Part shown: piece after piece, positions 1 to 8,195 of the stretch
How positions within the stretch are numbered: position 1 is the stretch's first letter
Layout: each line of letters starts with the position of its first letter
Assembly: GCA_017645945.1 (NCBI GenBank)
Contig: JAGCNL010000058.1
Location: forward strand, 1 to 62,142
Length of the DNA: 62,142 bases
Source: Salinivirgaceae bacterium
GTDB lineage: Bacteria; Bacteroidota; Bacteroidia; Bacteroidales; SZUA-534
Direction of reading: 5' to 3'
The notes under the pieces: model-generated
The model's database searches: none
The model's input: only the letters and a program-made list of their open reading frames with translations
What the model was told of the DNA's origin: nothing
Translations under genes and position numbers: made by a program

Positions 1-1917
1 AAGGCTGCTGAAATCTACACGAAACTGGTTGCAGACTACTCAAAATCAGACTTTTGCGATATTGCCATAACCGCCGCCAACCAACTCGGATATATCTACC
101 GCGAAAAAAGTATGGCCGAGCAGTCGCAAAAATCGTTTCTGAAGGCCATTGAGATTGAGAGCCACAGCGATTATCCCGAACTTAAAGCCGTGAGCCTGAA
201 CTTTTTAGGCAGTCACTTCTGGCGCAACGGAAACTACACTCAGGCGCTTGACTATTACCGTCAGGCGCTTGAAATACGCAAAGGCTACAAAAATGAGTTC
301 GACATTGTTAACTCGCTGATTAACATTGGTAATACGTACCAAAATATGGGCGATTTCAGCAATGCGCTCACCTATCAGACCGAAGCAATGCAGATTGCCG
401 AAAAGTGGGAAAACAAACTCACTATAGCGCAGATAATGAACTATATAGGCAACATCTACTGGCGCCGCAGCCTTTACGACAGTTCGCTTTGCTACTATCG
501 GCAGTCGATAACTCTTTATGAATCAATGGGCAACCAACTGAAAACCGCAAGCCTGAACGACAACATTGGCAACGCCTACAAGATGAGCAGCCGATTCGAT
601 TCGGCAATGCACTACTACAATTCGGCGCTGGCCATAAGAGAAGAGTTGGGCAGCAAACCCGACATTGCCTACTCGCTCTCGAATTTAGGCTCAATTTATT
701 GGAATACAGCCAAATACTCGCAGGCACTCGATTGTTATTTCCAAGCGCTCAACATCCGTGAGGAGCTGAACGACAGAGCCAATGCTGCTGGTTCGCTAAC
801 CAATATCGGACTCATTTACAGAGATTTGACCGACTACGACAAAGCAATCCGTTTTCTGGAAAGCGCACTGAACATCTACAAAAGCATTGGAAACAAGGAA
901 CTTACAGCGTCTGCACTCAATCACATTGGCACCACGCACAGAACGGCTGGCAATCTGCAACTCGCGCTCGACAGCCACATGCAGGCGCTGCGCATCCGTC
1001 AGGAGATTGGCGACAAGAACGGCTGCGCCGCTTCGATGAACAATATTGGCCTGATTTATCTTGATTTAGGCGACGCAAACAAATCTGAAGACTTCCTCAA
1101 CGATGCGTTGGACATCTACCAATCATCTGGTAATCAACAGGCTGCAGGTTTTGTACTAAACAACATCGGTGATTTGTACTCACGGTCTGGCAAACACGAA
1201 CAGGCTGTAAATCAATACAAAAAAGCACTCGCCACCTTTGAAAAGATGGGCGACAAACGCGGCATTGCCGTCACATCGCAGAACATTGGCCAATTCTACT
1301 ATTCGGCAAAACGCTTTAACGAGGCAAAACCATTCTACAACAATGCTTTGAAATGCGCGCAAGAGATTAAGGACCTTGAAATTTCAAAGAATGTCAGCTT
1401 CGACCTTTTCAACCTCTACGACCAAATTGGCAACAGTGCTAAAGCACTGGAAATATACAAATTACATAATGCTTACCGCGACTCGGTGAGCAACAGCATG
1501 AACTTCCAACGACTGACAGAACTGCAATCGCTCTACGAGATTAATGTGAAGGAAAAGGAAATTGCGCTACTGAAAAGCAACAACGAGAATAATACGCTGA
1601 AAATCAGCAACCAACGTCGTTTGATTTTGTTTGCCGTCATTGCCATTGCACTGATGGTTGCGTTGTGCATTGCCATTCTCATTGGCTACCGCAATAACAA
1701 GCATGCTAACACGCTGCTACAGAAGACTTTCTCAATCATCGCACATGACCTTCGCAGCCCTATCGCATCGCTTTGCAGCCTGACAGAAATGCTTAATCAA
1801 ACCGAAATCGAACTCGATGACAAAGAGCGCAAGGCAATGATTGAGCAGACCGGGAAAATGAGCCAAGCGGCTTTGGAGCAACTTGATGAAATTCTCAAGG
1901 CAAGGACAAAGAAATAG
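1..1917 (+). CDS. TPR-repeat membrane sensor with HisKA-like helix, no ATPase domain (5' end outside window)
   Basis: The frame is open from base 1, so the start lies left of the window; the first in-window ATG at 112 is not the real start. The product is a long array of TPR repeats of about 40 residues with Asn-Ile-Gly and Ala-Leu-x-Tyr signatures, followed by one hydrophobic membrane segment (about bases 1614-1690) and a histidine-kinase H-box reading FSIIAHDLRSPIASL (about bases 1729-1773). In Bacteroidota, TPR sensor kinases usually continue into a HATPase_c domain with N, G1 and G2 boxes. Here the protein stops about 45 residues after the H-box, and the next 150 bases hold no ATPase frame. 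It may be a phosphate acceptor or dimerisation decoy, or a decayed kinase. The family call is firm; the role is not. Confidence 0.8.
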   Translation, partial: KAAEIYTKLVADYSKSDFCDIAITAANQLGYIYREKSMAEQSQKSFLKAIEIESHSDYPELKAVSLNFLGSHFWRNGNYTQALDYYRQALEIRKGYKNEFDIVNSLINIGNTYQNMGDFSNALTYQTEAMQIAEKWENKLTIAQIMNYIGNIYWRRSLYDSSLCYYRQSITLYESMGNQLKTASLNDNIGNAYKMSSRFDSAMHYYNSALAIREELGSKPDIAYSLSNLGSIYWNTAKYSQALDCYFQALNIREELNDRANAAGSLTNIGLIYRDLTDYDKAIRFLESALNIYKSIGNKELTASALNHIGTTHRTAGNLQLALDSHMQALRIRQEIGDKNGCAASMNNIGLIYLDLGDANKSEDFLNDALDIYQSSGNQQAAGFVLNNIGDLYSRSGKHEQAVNQYKKALATFEKMGDKRGIAVTSQNIGQFYYSAKRFNEAKPFYNNALKCAQEIKDLEISKNVSFDLFNLYDQIGNSAKALEIYKLHNAYRDSVSNSMNFQRLTELQSLYEINVKEKEIALLKSNNENNTLKISNQRRLILFAVIAIALMVALCIAILIGYRNNKHANTLLQKTFSIIAHDLRSPIASLCSLTEMLNQTEIELDDKERKAMIEQTGKMSQAALEQLDEILKARTKK

Positions 1918-2062
1918 AGTTTTTCTCACTGATAACCAATAAAATAATCAGCAGAGTCATAAATCCGACATCTGTTAAAAAAGTGACGGACTCGCCATCT
2001 GCTGTTAATATTTTTCGCCGCCCGTTAGCCATTTCTGAAAAGGGCCGTTATTAGAAATTGCC

Positions 2063-2070
2063 TACCTTTG
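2063..2070 (+). promoter_or_regulatory. -7 promoter box TACCTTTG for recQ
   Basis: TACCTTTG matches the Bacteroidota -7 consensus TAnnTTTG and lies 25 bases before the ATG at 2095. A clear -33 TTTG at the right spacing was not found. The box ends in the TTG that could otherwise be read as an upstream start codon for recQ, which argues against that start. Confidence 0.55.
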
Positions 2071-2094
2071 CAATCTAATACATCGACACCCAAA

Positions 2095-3996
2095 ATGGAC
2101 TTCCGCGAGATATTAAAAAAATATTGGGGCTACGACTCGTTCAGGCCGTTGCAGGAGGAGATTATCCAGTCGGTGGCTGCGGGACACGACACGCTTGCCC
2201 TTATGCCGACTGGCGGCGGAAAGTCGATAACATTTCAGGTGCCGGCATTGGCCAAACCTGGTCTGTGTCTGGTGATTACACCGCTCATCGCACTCATGAA
2301 GGACCAGGTTGAGAACCTTAGAGCGCGGAATATAAAAGCCTACGCCATCTACACTGGCCTGACGCAGCATGAGGTGGCTCTTGCTCTCGACAATAGCATC
2401 AACGACCCGCAGACAAAATTTCTCTACTGCTCGCCCGAGCGCCTTGGCTCCGAGATGTTTATTGCGAAAGTCAAACAGATGAATATCAATCTGTTGGCCA
2501 TCGACGAATCGCACTGCATATCGCAATGGGGCTACGATTTCAGACCTTCATATCTTCAGATTTCAAAAATCCGCAAAGTGCTCCCCGATGTGCCAGTGCT
2601 GGCTGTTACGGCAACGGCCACACCCGAGGTTGTCGACGATATTCAGGACAAACTCGAATTCCGTGCCAAAAACGTCTTCCGCAAGAGTTTCGAGCGCAAA
2701 AACCTGATTTATCTCGTCCGCGAGGTTGACGATAAACTGAAGTATATGTTGCGCATTATCAACAATATACCAGGTACGGGAATTGTCTATGTCCGCAGCC
2801 GTTTAAAGACCAAAGAGATTGCCGATTTTCTGGTGCAAAACGGTGTGAGTGCCGATTTCTACAACGCAGGTCTCACCACCGAAGCCCGCAACGAGAAGCA
2901 GAACGCCTGGAAAAGTGGCCAGACACGGGTGATTGTCGCCACCAACGCTTTCGGCATGGGCATCGACAAGCCCGACGTGCGGTTTGTCATCCACATTGAT
3001 TTGCCCGATACACTTGAAGCCTATTTTCAGGAAGCAGGCCGTGCCGGACGCGATGAGAAGCAGGCATTTGCCGTTCTGCTCTATCACAAGTCTGACAAAC
3101 AGCGGCTGTCGCAACGCATTTCGCAGACTTTCCCTCCGACCGACGAGGTGCGACACATTTACGAATGTCTTGGAAACTATTGTGGTGTGCCCGAAGGCGG
3201 TGGCAAGGACATGTCGTTTAATTTCGATTTGTCGCAATTTGTGCACTCCTTCAAGCTCAGCCTCATAACCGTGCACAGCAGCCTCAAACTCCTGCAGCAG
3301 TGCGGATACATCAGCTACAGCGAGGACGTGAACAACCCTGCCCGACTCATGTTCACTGTCGGGCGCGACGAGCTTTACCGATACCGCGCATCTAGCACTA
3401 ACGACAGCATTATCAAGTTTGTACTGCGCACTACAAGCGGCGTCTTCAGCGAATACCGCCCAATCGACGAAGTATTGATTATCAACAGCTTGGGTATTAC
3501 GCACGATGCGTTTTACGAGTGCATGAAAAAACTGAACCACGACCACATCATAAGCTACATTCCTCGGAACTCGCTGCCGCAGATATATTATAACGAGGAA
3601 CGTCTGCCAGCAAAATCGCTCTATTTCGGCCCCGAGCACTACCTTGACCGCAAGAAATTGTTTGTTGAGAAAATCAATGCCGTCATCGACTACGCATCCA
3701 AATGGGACTGCCGCGTTCAGCAGCTCCTGCACTATTTCGGCATGACCGATGTGCCTATGTGCGGCACTTGCGATGTCTGCACAAGTCGTCACGAAACGGG
3801 CATGAGCGAGTATGAGTTCAGTCTGATTAAAGATTTGATTTACAAATGCATATCAAACGGCAACACAACCATACACGATTTGCCGGACCAAATTGGAAAG
3901 GAACAGGGAAAGGTTGGGCACGTGGTTCGATGGCTGCTCGACAACGACAAACTGTTTGAAGACGAAAAAGGATTTTTGAAAGTTAAAGAATTATGA
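2095..3996 (+). CDS. recQ: ATP-dependent DNA helicase RecQ
   Basis: RecQ is a 3'-5' helicase used in recombination and fork repair. The protein shows the Q-like motif before Walker A (TGGGKS), a DESH box in place of the usual DEAH followed by CISQWGYDFRP, the aromatic-rich loop, helicase motifs V/VI (FGMGIDKPDV, QEAGRAGRD), and a zinc-binding CGTCDVC near the C-terminus. The tail may form a winged-helix/HRDC-like end. The ATG at 2095 is preferred over an in-frame TTG at 2068 because the TTG sits inside the -7 box. The stop overlaps the start of the VanZ-like gene by four bases, so the two are probably translationally coupled. This is the ordinary RecQ of the window; two further RecQ fusions lie at 8-16 kb. 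Confidence 0.93.
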   Translation: MDFREILKKYWGYDSFRPLQEEIIQSVAAGHDTLALMPTGGGKSITFQVPALAKPGLCLVITPLIALMKDQVENLRARNIKAYAIYTGLTQHEVALALDNSINDPQTKFLYCSPERLGSEMFIAKVKQMNINLLAIDESHCISQWGYDFRPSYLQISKIRKVLPDVPVLAVTATATPEVVDDIQDKLEFRAKNVFRKSFERKNLIYLVREVDDKLKYMLRIINNIPGTGIVYVRSRLKTKEIADFLVQNGVSADFYNAGLTTEARNEKQNAWKSGQTRVIVATNAFGMGIDKPDVRFVIHIDLPDTLEAYFQEAGRAGRDEKQAFAVLLYHKSDKQRLSQRISQTFPPTDEVRHIYECLGNYCGVPEGGGKDMSFNFDLSQFVHSFKLSLITVHSSLKLLQQCGYISYSEDVNNPARLMFTVGRDELYRYRASSTNDSIIKFVLRTTSGVFSEYRPIDEVLIINSLGITHDAFYECMKKLNHDHIISYIPRNSLPQIYYNEERLPAKSLYFGPEHYLDRKKLFVEKINAVIDYASKWDCRVQQLLHYFGMTDVPMCGTCDVCTSRHETGMSEYEFSLIKDLIYKCISNGNTTIHDLPDQIGKEQGKVGHVVRWLLDNDKLFEDEKGFLKVKEL

Positions 3997-4412
3997 AACA
4001 AGAACTTACCGCGCGCGACATACAATCATACATCAAACTTGTTGTCTGGATTTTTGTGATTGCCTATCTGTGCTTTTCATCGGGCAGCAACTTCGACAAC
4101 CTGAAAATCGACACAATAATTCCCGAATGGCTGCTGCCTCACATGGACAAGGTGGTGCATTTCACCATGTTCTTCTGTCTGGCTTTCCTCATCAGGTCGC
4201 TGCGGTGGCAAGAAACCATCGACAACCGCAGATACGCCGTCTATCTTATTGGCGGAGTGCTATATGCAGCGCTCACAGAAGTGATTCAATACTACTTCAT
4301 AGCCATGCGCAACGGCGATGTTCTCGATTTCGGATGCGATGTTGTTGGAATGGCGCTCTCGGTGCTTGTTTTCCCTCTTTGGCCAAAGTTTGTGAGAACA
4401 GTTTTTGGTTGA
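3993..4412 (+). CDS. VanZ-like family membrane protein
   Basis: A 139-residue protein with about four hydrophobic segments and the VanZ-like pattern: FSSGSNF in the first loop, then HMDKVVHFTMFFCLAFL, and later TEVIQYYF followed by the conserved Gly-Asp-x-x-Asp (NGDVLDFGCDVVG). VanZ itself lowers teicoplanin susceptibility, but most members of this wide family have no assigned role. It starts inside the stop codon of recQ (ATGA overlap), which suggests co-transcription rather than a shared function. No promoter of its own is visible. Confidence 0.8.
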   Translation: MKQELTARDIQSYIKLVVWIFVIAYLCFSSGSNFDNLKIDTIIPEWLLPHMDKVVHFTMFFCLAFLIRSLRWQETIDNRRYAVYLIGGVLYAALTEVIQYYFIAMRNGDVLDFGCDVVGMALSVLVFPLWPKFVRTVFG

Positions 4413-4506
4413 TTTGTCTATTTTTGAACTGATTATGAAGCCATCGATAATGTGCGGAGAAAGTGTGCTGAGATGACAGAGTGTTTAATCTGACAAAAAA
4501 ATAACT

Positions 4507-5532
4507 ATGCTATCATTCGAATCTGACTACAACAACGGCGCACACCCGCAAGTTCTTAAAAAACTTGTCGAAACCAATGATTTGCAAAGTCTTACATACG
4601 GCTTCGACCAGTGGTCGGAATCGGCGCGCGACAAGATTCGCAAGGCTGCCGAGGCTCCCGATGCCGACATTTTCTTCCTGAACGGCGGCACCCAAACCAA
4701 TATGACAGTGATTGACGGTTGCATTCAGTCGCACGAGGCCGTCATTGCACCCGAAACGGGCCACGTGAGCATCCACGAGGCCAGCGCGATAGAATTTACA
4801 GGGCACAAGGTGATTACCCTGCCCCATCACAACGGCAAAATGCGGGCGGCCGACCTCGAAAACTATATGCAATGGTTCGTCAACGACCAAAGCCGCGACC
4901 ACCTTGCCCAACCTGGTATGGTTTACATCACCTATCCCACCGAATTCGGAACCATCTACACCAAAAGCGAAATTGAGGAGATTTACAATATCTGCAAGCA
5001 TTACGAGTTGAAACTATTCATTGATGGCGCGCGTCTAGGCTACGGTTTGATGGTGGATGGCTCTGACGTTACATTACCCTGGCTGTCAAAGTATTGCGAT
5101 GTGTTTTACATTGGCGGCACCAAGGTGGGCGCGTTGTGCGGTGAGGCCGTTGTTTTCCCTCGCGGCAACGCTCCGAAACACTTCTTCAACATTGTCAAAC
5201 GCCACGGCGCTCTGTCGGCGAAAGGACGCACAATCGGAGTTCAGTTCGACGCGCTATTCACCGACGGCTTGTATTTCTCAATCGCAAAACACGCCATCGA
5301 AATGGCAATGAGACTGAAAAAGACGCTTCAAGCAAAAGGTTATCAATTCTTTATCGATTCGCCTTCAAATCAACAGTTTGTGGTGTTGCCTAACGACAAA
5401 GTGAAACTTCTTGGCGAACGTGTGGAATTCACCATTTGGGAACCATACGACGAGAACTCGAAAGTCTGCCGTTTTGTAACCAGCTGGGCAACAACCGACG
5501 AGCAAATGGCTGAACTGGAATCGTATCTGTAA
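4507..5532 (+). CDS. Threonine aldolase family PLP enzyme
   Basis: A cytosolic PLP-dependent beta-eliminating lyase of the low-specificity threonine aldolase family (LtaE/GLY1 type), 341 residues, which is normal for the family. The family splits L-threonine or allo-threonine into glycine and acetaldehyde. Visible landmarks are the N-terminal FESDYNNGAHPQVL, the glycine-rich cofactor loop FLNGGTQTN, HVSIHEASA, the PLP-holding Asp in LFIDGARLGYGL, and the Schiff-base Lys in YIGGTKVGALCGEA. The exact substrate cannot be read from sequence. The stop is 10 bases before the DUF5131 gene, so the two are likely in one transcript. Confidence 0.88.
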   Translation: MLSFESDYNNGAHPQVLKKLVETNDLQSLTYGFDQWSESARDKIRKAAEAPDADIFFLNGGTQTNMTVIDGCIQSHEAVIAPETGHVSIHEASAIEFTGHKVITLPHHNGKMRAADLENYMQWFVNDQSRDHLAQPGMVYITYPTEFGTIYTKSEIEEIYNICKHYELKLFIDGARLGYGLMVDGSDVTLPWLSKYCDVFYIGGTKVGALCGEAVVFPRGNAPKHFFNIVKRHGALSAKGRTIGVQFDALFTDGLYFSIAKHAIEMAMRLKKTLQAKGYQFFIDSPSNQQFVVLPNDKVKLLGERVEFTIWEPYDENSKVCRFVTSWATTDEQMAELESYL

Positions 5533-5542
5533 AAAACGGCTA

Positions 5543-6346
5543 ATGGCAGAGAACTGGGAAATATACGCCGACTGGAATCCGTGGCACGGCTGCACCAAGA
5601 TTAGCTCGGGGTGCAAGTATTGCTACGTGTACCGCCAGGATGAGATGTACGGCAGCGAGATATCGACCCAGGAATGTCGGAAAACCGCCAACTTCAACCT
5701 TCCTGTAAAGCGGAAGCGCGACAAAAGTTGGAAAATTGAAAGCGGGAAACTGGTTTTCACCTGCTTCACCTCCGATTTTCTGCTGAAAGACGCCGACGCG
5801 TGGCGCCCCGAATGCTGGAAGATGATGAAAGAGCGAAGCGACCTCTGGTTCTATTTCTTCACCAAACGCATCGACCGCTTTACGGAGTGCATCCCCGACG
5901 ACTGGGGCGACGGCTACGACAATGTGCTTGTGGGCTGCACCGTCGAGGACCAGGAAATGGCCGATTACCGTCTGCCGATTTTTCTGTCGGCCCCCATCAA
6001 GCATAAGAGCATTATGGTGGCGCCAATGCTCACCAATGTTGACCTTACGCCCTACCTCACCCCGCAGATTGAGGAAGTGGCCGTCAGCGGCGAGTCGGGT
6101 GTTGACGCGCGACCCTGCAACTATGACTGGGTTCTCAACGTGCGCGAACAGTGCATATCGAAAGGCATCGCTTTCCGATTTCATCAAACGGGGGCGCACT
6201 TCATCAAGGATGGCAAGATGTACCGCATCCATCGGCGCTTTCAGCTAAGCCAGGCGCACAAGGCAAACATCGATTACAAAATCGGCAAATATATGGTGCC
6301 CGAAACCATCAAATTTGAATGGAAGGACGATGACTATCACGAGTGA
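5543..6346 (+). CDS. DUF5131 (phage Gp37/Gp68-like) Cys-cluster protein
   Basis: A 267-residue protein that begins with WNPWHGCTKISSGCKYCYVY. This C-x6-C-x2-C arrangement is typical of the DUF5131/Gp37-Gp68 family and resembles radical-SAM 4Fe-4S sites. Further family landmarks are FTCFTSDFLL, FFTKRIDRF, GCTVEDQEMADYR, and SGESG followed by a CNYDWV region near the C-terminus. The family is common in phages and in accessory regions, sometimes next to three-Cys-motif partner proteins, which are absent here. Its biochemical role is not established. It sits 10 bases after the threonine aldolase gene and closes that transcript. The ATG at 5543 places the Cys motif close to the N-terminus, as expected. 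Confidence 0.8.
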   Translation: MAENWEIYADWNPWHGCTKISSGCKYCYVYRQDEMYGSEISTQECRKTANFNLPVKRKRDKSWKIESGKLVFTCFTSDFLLKDADAWRPECWKMMKERSDLWFYFFTKRIDRFTECIPDDWGDGYDNVLVGCTVEDQEMADYRLPIFLSAPIKHKSIMVAPMLTNVDLTPYLTPQIEEVAVSGESGVDARPCNYDWVLNVREQCISKGIAFRFHQTGAHFIKDGKMYRIHRRFQLSQAHKANIDYKIGKYMVPETIKFEWKDDDYHE

Positions 6347-6520
6347 GGGTTAAGTTATGCTACGCCCTACTTATAGATTGCCCCAAAACCTCAACATTTT
6401 GCGGAAACTGCAAATCATTATATATTTTGCCAAATTTCAATAAGTTATGGCAGTGGTATTCAAACGGAAACTATACAACAGAATGCCTGAAAAATGAGAG
6501 AAAAGGTTCCACAGCATTGC

Positions 6521-6682
6521 TTATAAAAGGTGCGCGGCAAGGTCGTCGCGCAGCACCACCTCGTCCAAGTTGCGCACAATGTCCTCGCCCTTCACATATT
6601 CATAACCGTGCTCCTGCAGCAGGGCGATGATGGACTGTTCCAATTGGCTTTCGTTGAAGTATGGGCGTAGGCTATTCTCCTT
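6521..6682 (-). pseudogene. Remnant of type I restriction subunit HsdR (first ~46 codons)
   Basis: The minus strand reads YFNESQLEQSIIALLQEHGY, then YEYVKGEDIVRNLDEVVLRD and DLAAHLL before a TAA at 6521-6523. This matches the extreme N-terminus of type I restriction R subunits, which typically begin with a short Met-containing leader and YFNESQLE. No start codon remains: the frame opens after a TGA at 6683-6685 and runs through the stop of the RhuM gene. The motor and nuclease domains (normally about 1000 residues) are absent, since the next gene to the left is the DUF5131 gene on the other strand. It shows that a type I restriction locus once stood here. Confidence 0.8.
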
Positions 6683-7676
6683 TCAATCGTTTGATTTCCT
6701 TGTCGAAGTCGGAAATAATGGGTTGAGTTTTGTTGAAAATATCGTATTCACCCTCTGCTTTTGCATCAGCTTCCGCCTTTGACACACTTCCTTTTCCTTT
6801 CAATATCTTGTAGTTTCGGAAAGTAAGAAAGGCATTCACGCTATCCGAAAATTGAGACATATCGAATGTATTTTCATTCTCAATAAGATCTTCTATATAA
6901 TCAAAGAAACCTGTTACAGCACGTTCCAACTTTCTGATTTCTTGTTCCGACAAGTAATTCTTTGCAACTGACACATCCGATTTTAGTATTCTGCCATCTG
7001 GTGCGTTCTTCCAGGTTGTCAATCCCATATTGGCTTTCTTGTGGTCGGCTTTTGTGTAGATGATTTCTGCTGCTGTCTGCCCTGTGATGGCGTAGTGGAA
7101 ACGGTTCTGAATCATAGCGTAGAAATCGTGGGTTGTGGGGGAATTCTTGTCGTAATCGATACTGCATTCCGCATAGATATCAGTGATTTGCTGCCAGATA
7201 CGTCGTTCGCTGGCACGGATGGAGCGAACCCTTTCTAACAACTCACGGAAATAATCTTTTCCGAACACATTTTCGCCTTGCTTTAGTCGATTATCATCCA
7301 GCACAAAGCCCTTGCGAATGAACTCGTTCAAGACTTTGGTTGCCCAAATGCGGAACTTGGTGGCTCTTGCAGACGAAACTCGGTAGCCGACAGCAATGAC
7401 CGCATCGAGGGAATAGAATGCGGTTTCATTTCGTTGCATCTTTCCTTCTATGGCACCGTGTTGAGTGGTTATTTCCATTTTGGAAACAACCACTTGTTCT
7501 TCCAACTCCTTCTCTTCAAAAATATTCTTCAGGTGCTTGCTAATGGCAGGCACGCCAACGCCAAACAATTGCGCCATAGCCTTTTGCGTAGCCCAAATGG
7601 TCTCATCTTTGATAACCACCTGCACCTTGCCCTCCTCGTCGGGCAATTGGTATAATATGAATTGGATTTCGTTCAT
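6672..7676 (-). CDS. RhuM family protein (virulence RhuM)
   Basis: A 334-residue protein of the RhuM family. The N-terminal part reads as a DNA-binding fold: an IWATQKAMAQLFGV segment typical of the family, then SKHLKNIFEE. Next come the conserved AFYSLDAVIAVGYRVSS and RIWATKVLNEFI. RhuM genes are very often embedded in type I restriction-modification loci between hsdS and hsdR. The remnant hsdR directly downstream, overlapping this gene's stop, fits that order exactly. The molecular role of RhuM is not known to me. The gene looks intact and lies about 520 bases downstream of the large helicase gene on the same strand. Confidence 0.88.
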   Translation of the reverse strand: MNEIQFILYQLPDEEGKVQVVIKDETIWATQKAMAQLFGVGVPAISKHLKNIFEEKELEEQVVVSKMEITTQHGAIEGKMQRNETAFYSLDAVIAVGYRVSSARATKFRIWATKVLNEFIRKGFVLDDNRLKQGENVFGKDYFRELLERVRSIRASERRIWQQITDIYAECSIDYDKNSPTTHDFYAMIQNRFHYAITGQTAAEIIYTKADHKKANMGLTTWKNAPDGRILKSDVSVAKNYLSEQEIRKLERAVTGFFDYIEDLIENENTFDMSQFSDSVNAFLTFRNYKILKGKGSVSKAEADAKAEGEYDIFNKTQPIISDFDKEIKRLKGE

Positions 7677-7944
7677 CTGCTCTTGCTATTTTATTGGAAT
7701 CGTATTTAAATTACCATTAAAGAAGTATTTATCCCAATATTCTAATATTTTGTTGGATTCTCCTATACCACCACAACAAGTTTGTATGTGGACAAATCTG
7801 TTCCAATGACATTTGCAACTGAAGGCATAAAATGCTTGTCGATATTTATGTCCATTGGTTTCGTAACTTTCAAATCCCGATTACGTGCATTCACATCTCT
7901 GAGAATCATCCATAACTATGCGTCTTTGTTGACAAAGTTAACAA

Positions 7945-7962
7945 TTCGTATTTGAATACGAA
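7945..7962. repeat. Perfect 8-bp inverted repeat TTCGTATT-tg-AATACGAA
   Basis: Two 8-base arms flank a 2-base centre, the size and shape of a dimeric repressor operator. It lies about 270 bases upstream of the RhuM gene. No regulator gene is adjacent, so the protein that might bind it is unknown. Confidence 0.5.
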
Positions 7963-7980
7963 AGATGTTGTGCTGCTTGG

Positions 7981-8003
7981 TTGTGCAGTTGACAACTGCG
8001 CAA
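7981..8003. repeat. Long palindrome centred on GCAGTTG-a-CAACTGC
   Basis: The core is a perfect 7-base inverted repeat with a 1-base centre. It extends to 11 paired bases per arm (TTG...CAA ends) if one G-T pair is allowed. With a 1-base centre it fits a DNA-level protein site better than an RNA hairpin. Confidence 0.45.
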
Positions 8004-8195
8004 TTACTTCGGCTTACAATGAAAAGTAAGCAAATTGTGACATTTGAAGATTTTAATGACACTTTTTCGGGGGAATAATCACAAATTCCTACGTGTATAA
8101 TCTGTCTTTAACTTTTTTAAACAATGTCTTTCATACTGATTTGGGACTATCTGACAATTTACAGGGAATTTAACAGGGAAACCTCTGGACAACTT

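Larger units (their letters stand above)
7677..8195 (-). other. 519-bp gene-free stretch with palindromes and decayed frames
   Basis: This stretch between the RhuM gene and the large helicase fusion has no gene with a start codon that I can support. It holds two strong inverted repeats (listed separately). A 58-codon minus-strand frame (about 7686-7860, Cys-rich, no start codon) and a shorter plus-strand frame may be leftovers of lost genes. Given the hsdR remnant nearby, deletion of hsdM and hsdS from this interval is plausible but not shown. Confidence 0.5.

Noticed and set aside
2803..3792. Long minus-strand open frame (about 330 codons) opposite recQ
   Set aside because: It is antisense to a well-supported RecQ coding region, shows no family motif, and similar antisense frames appear opposite most GC-richer genes here.
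6343..6630. Plus-strand 95-codon frame after the DUF5131 gene
   Set aside because: Its right half is antisense to the HsdR remnant, and the composition (Arg/Pro/Cys-rich) is not protein-like.
7921..8030. Short plus-strand frame reading VVLLGCAVDNCAITSAYNEK
   Set aside because: No start codon, no family signal, and it overlaps the two palindromes.
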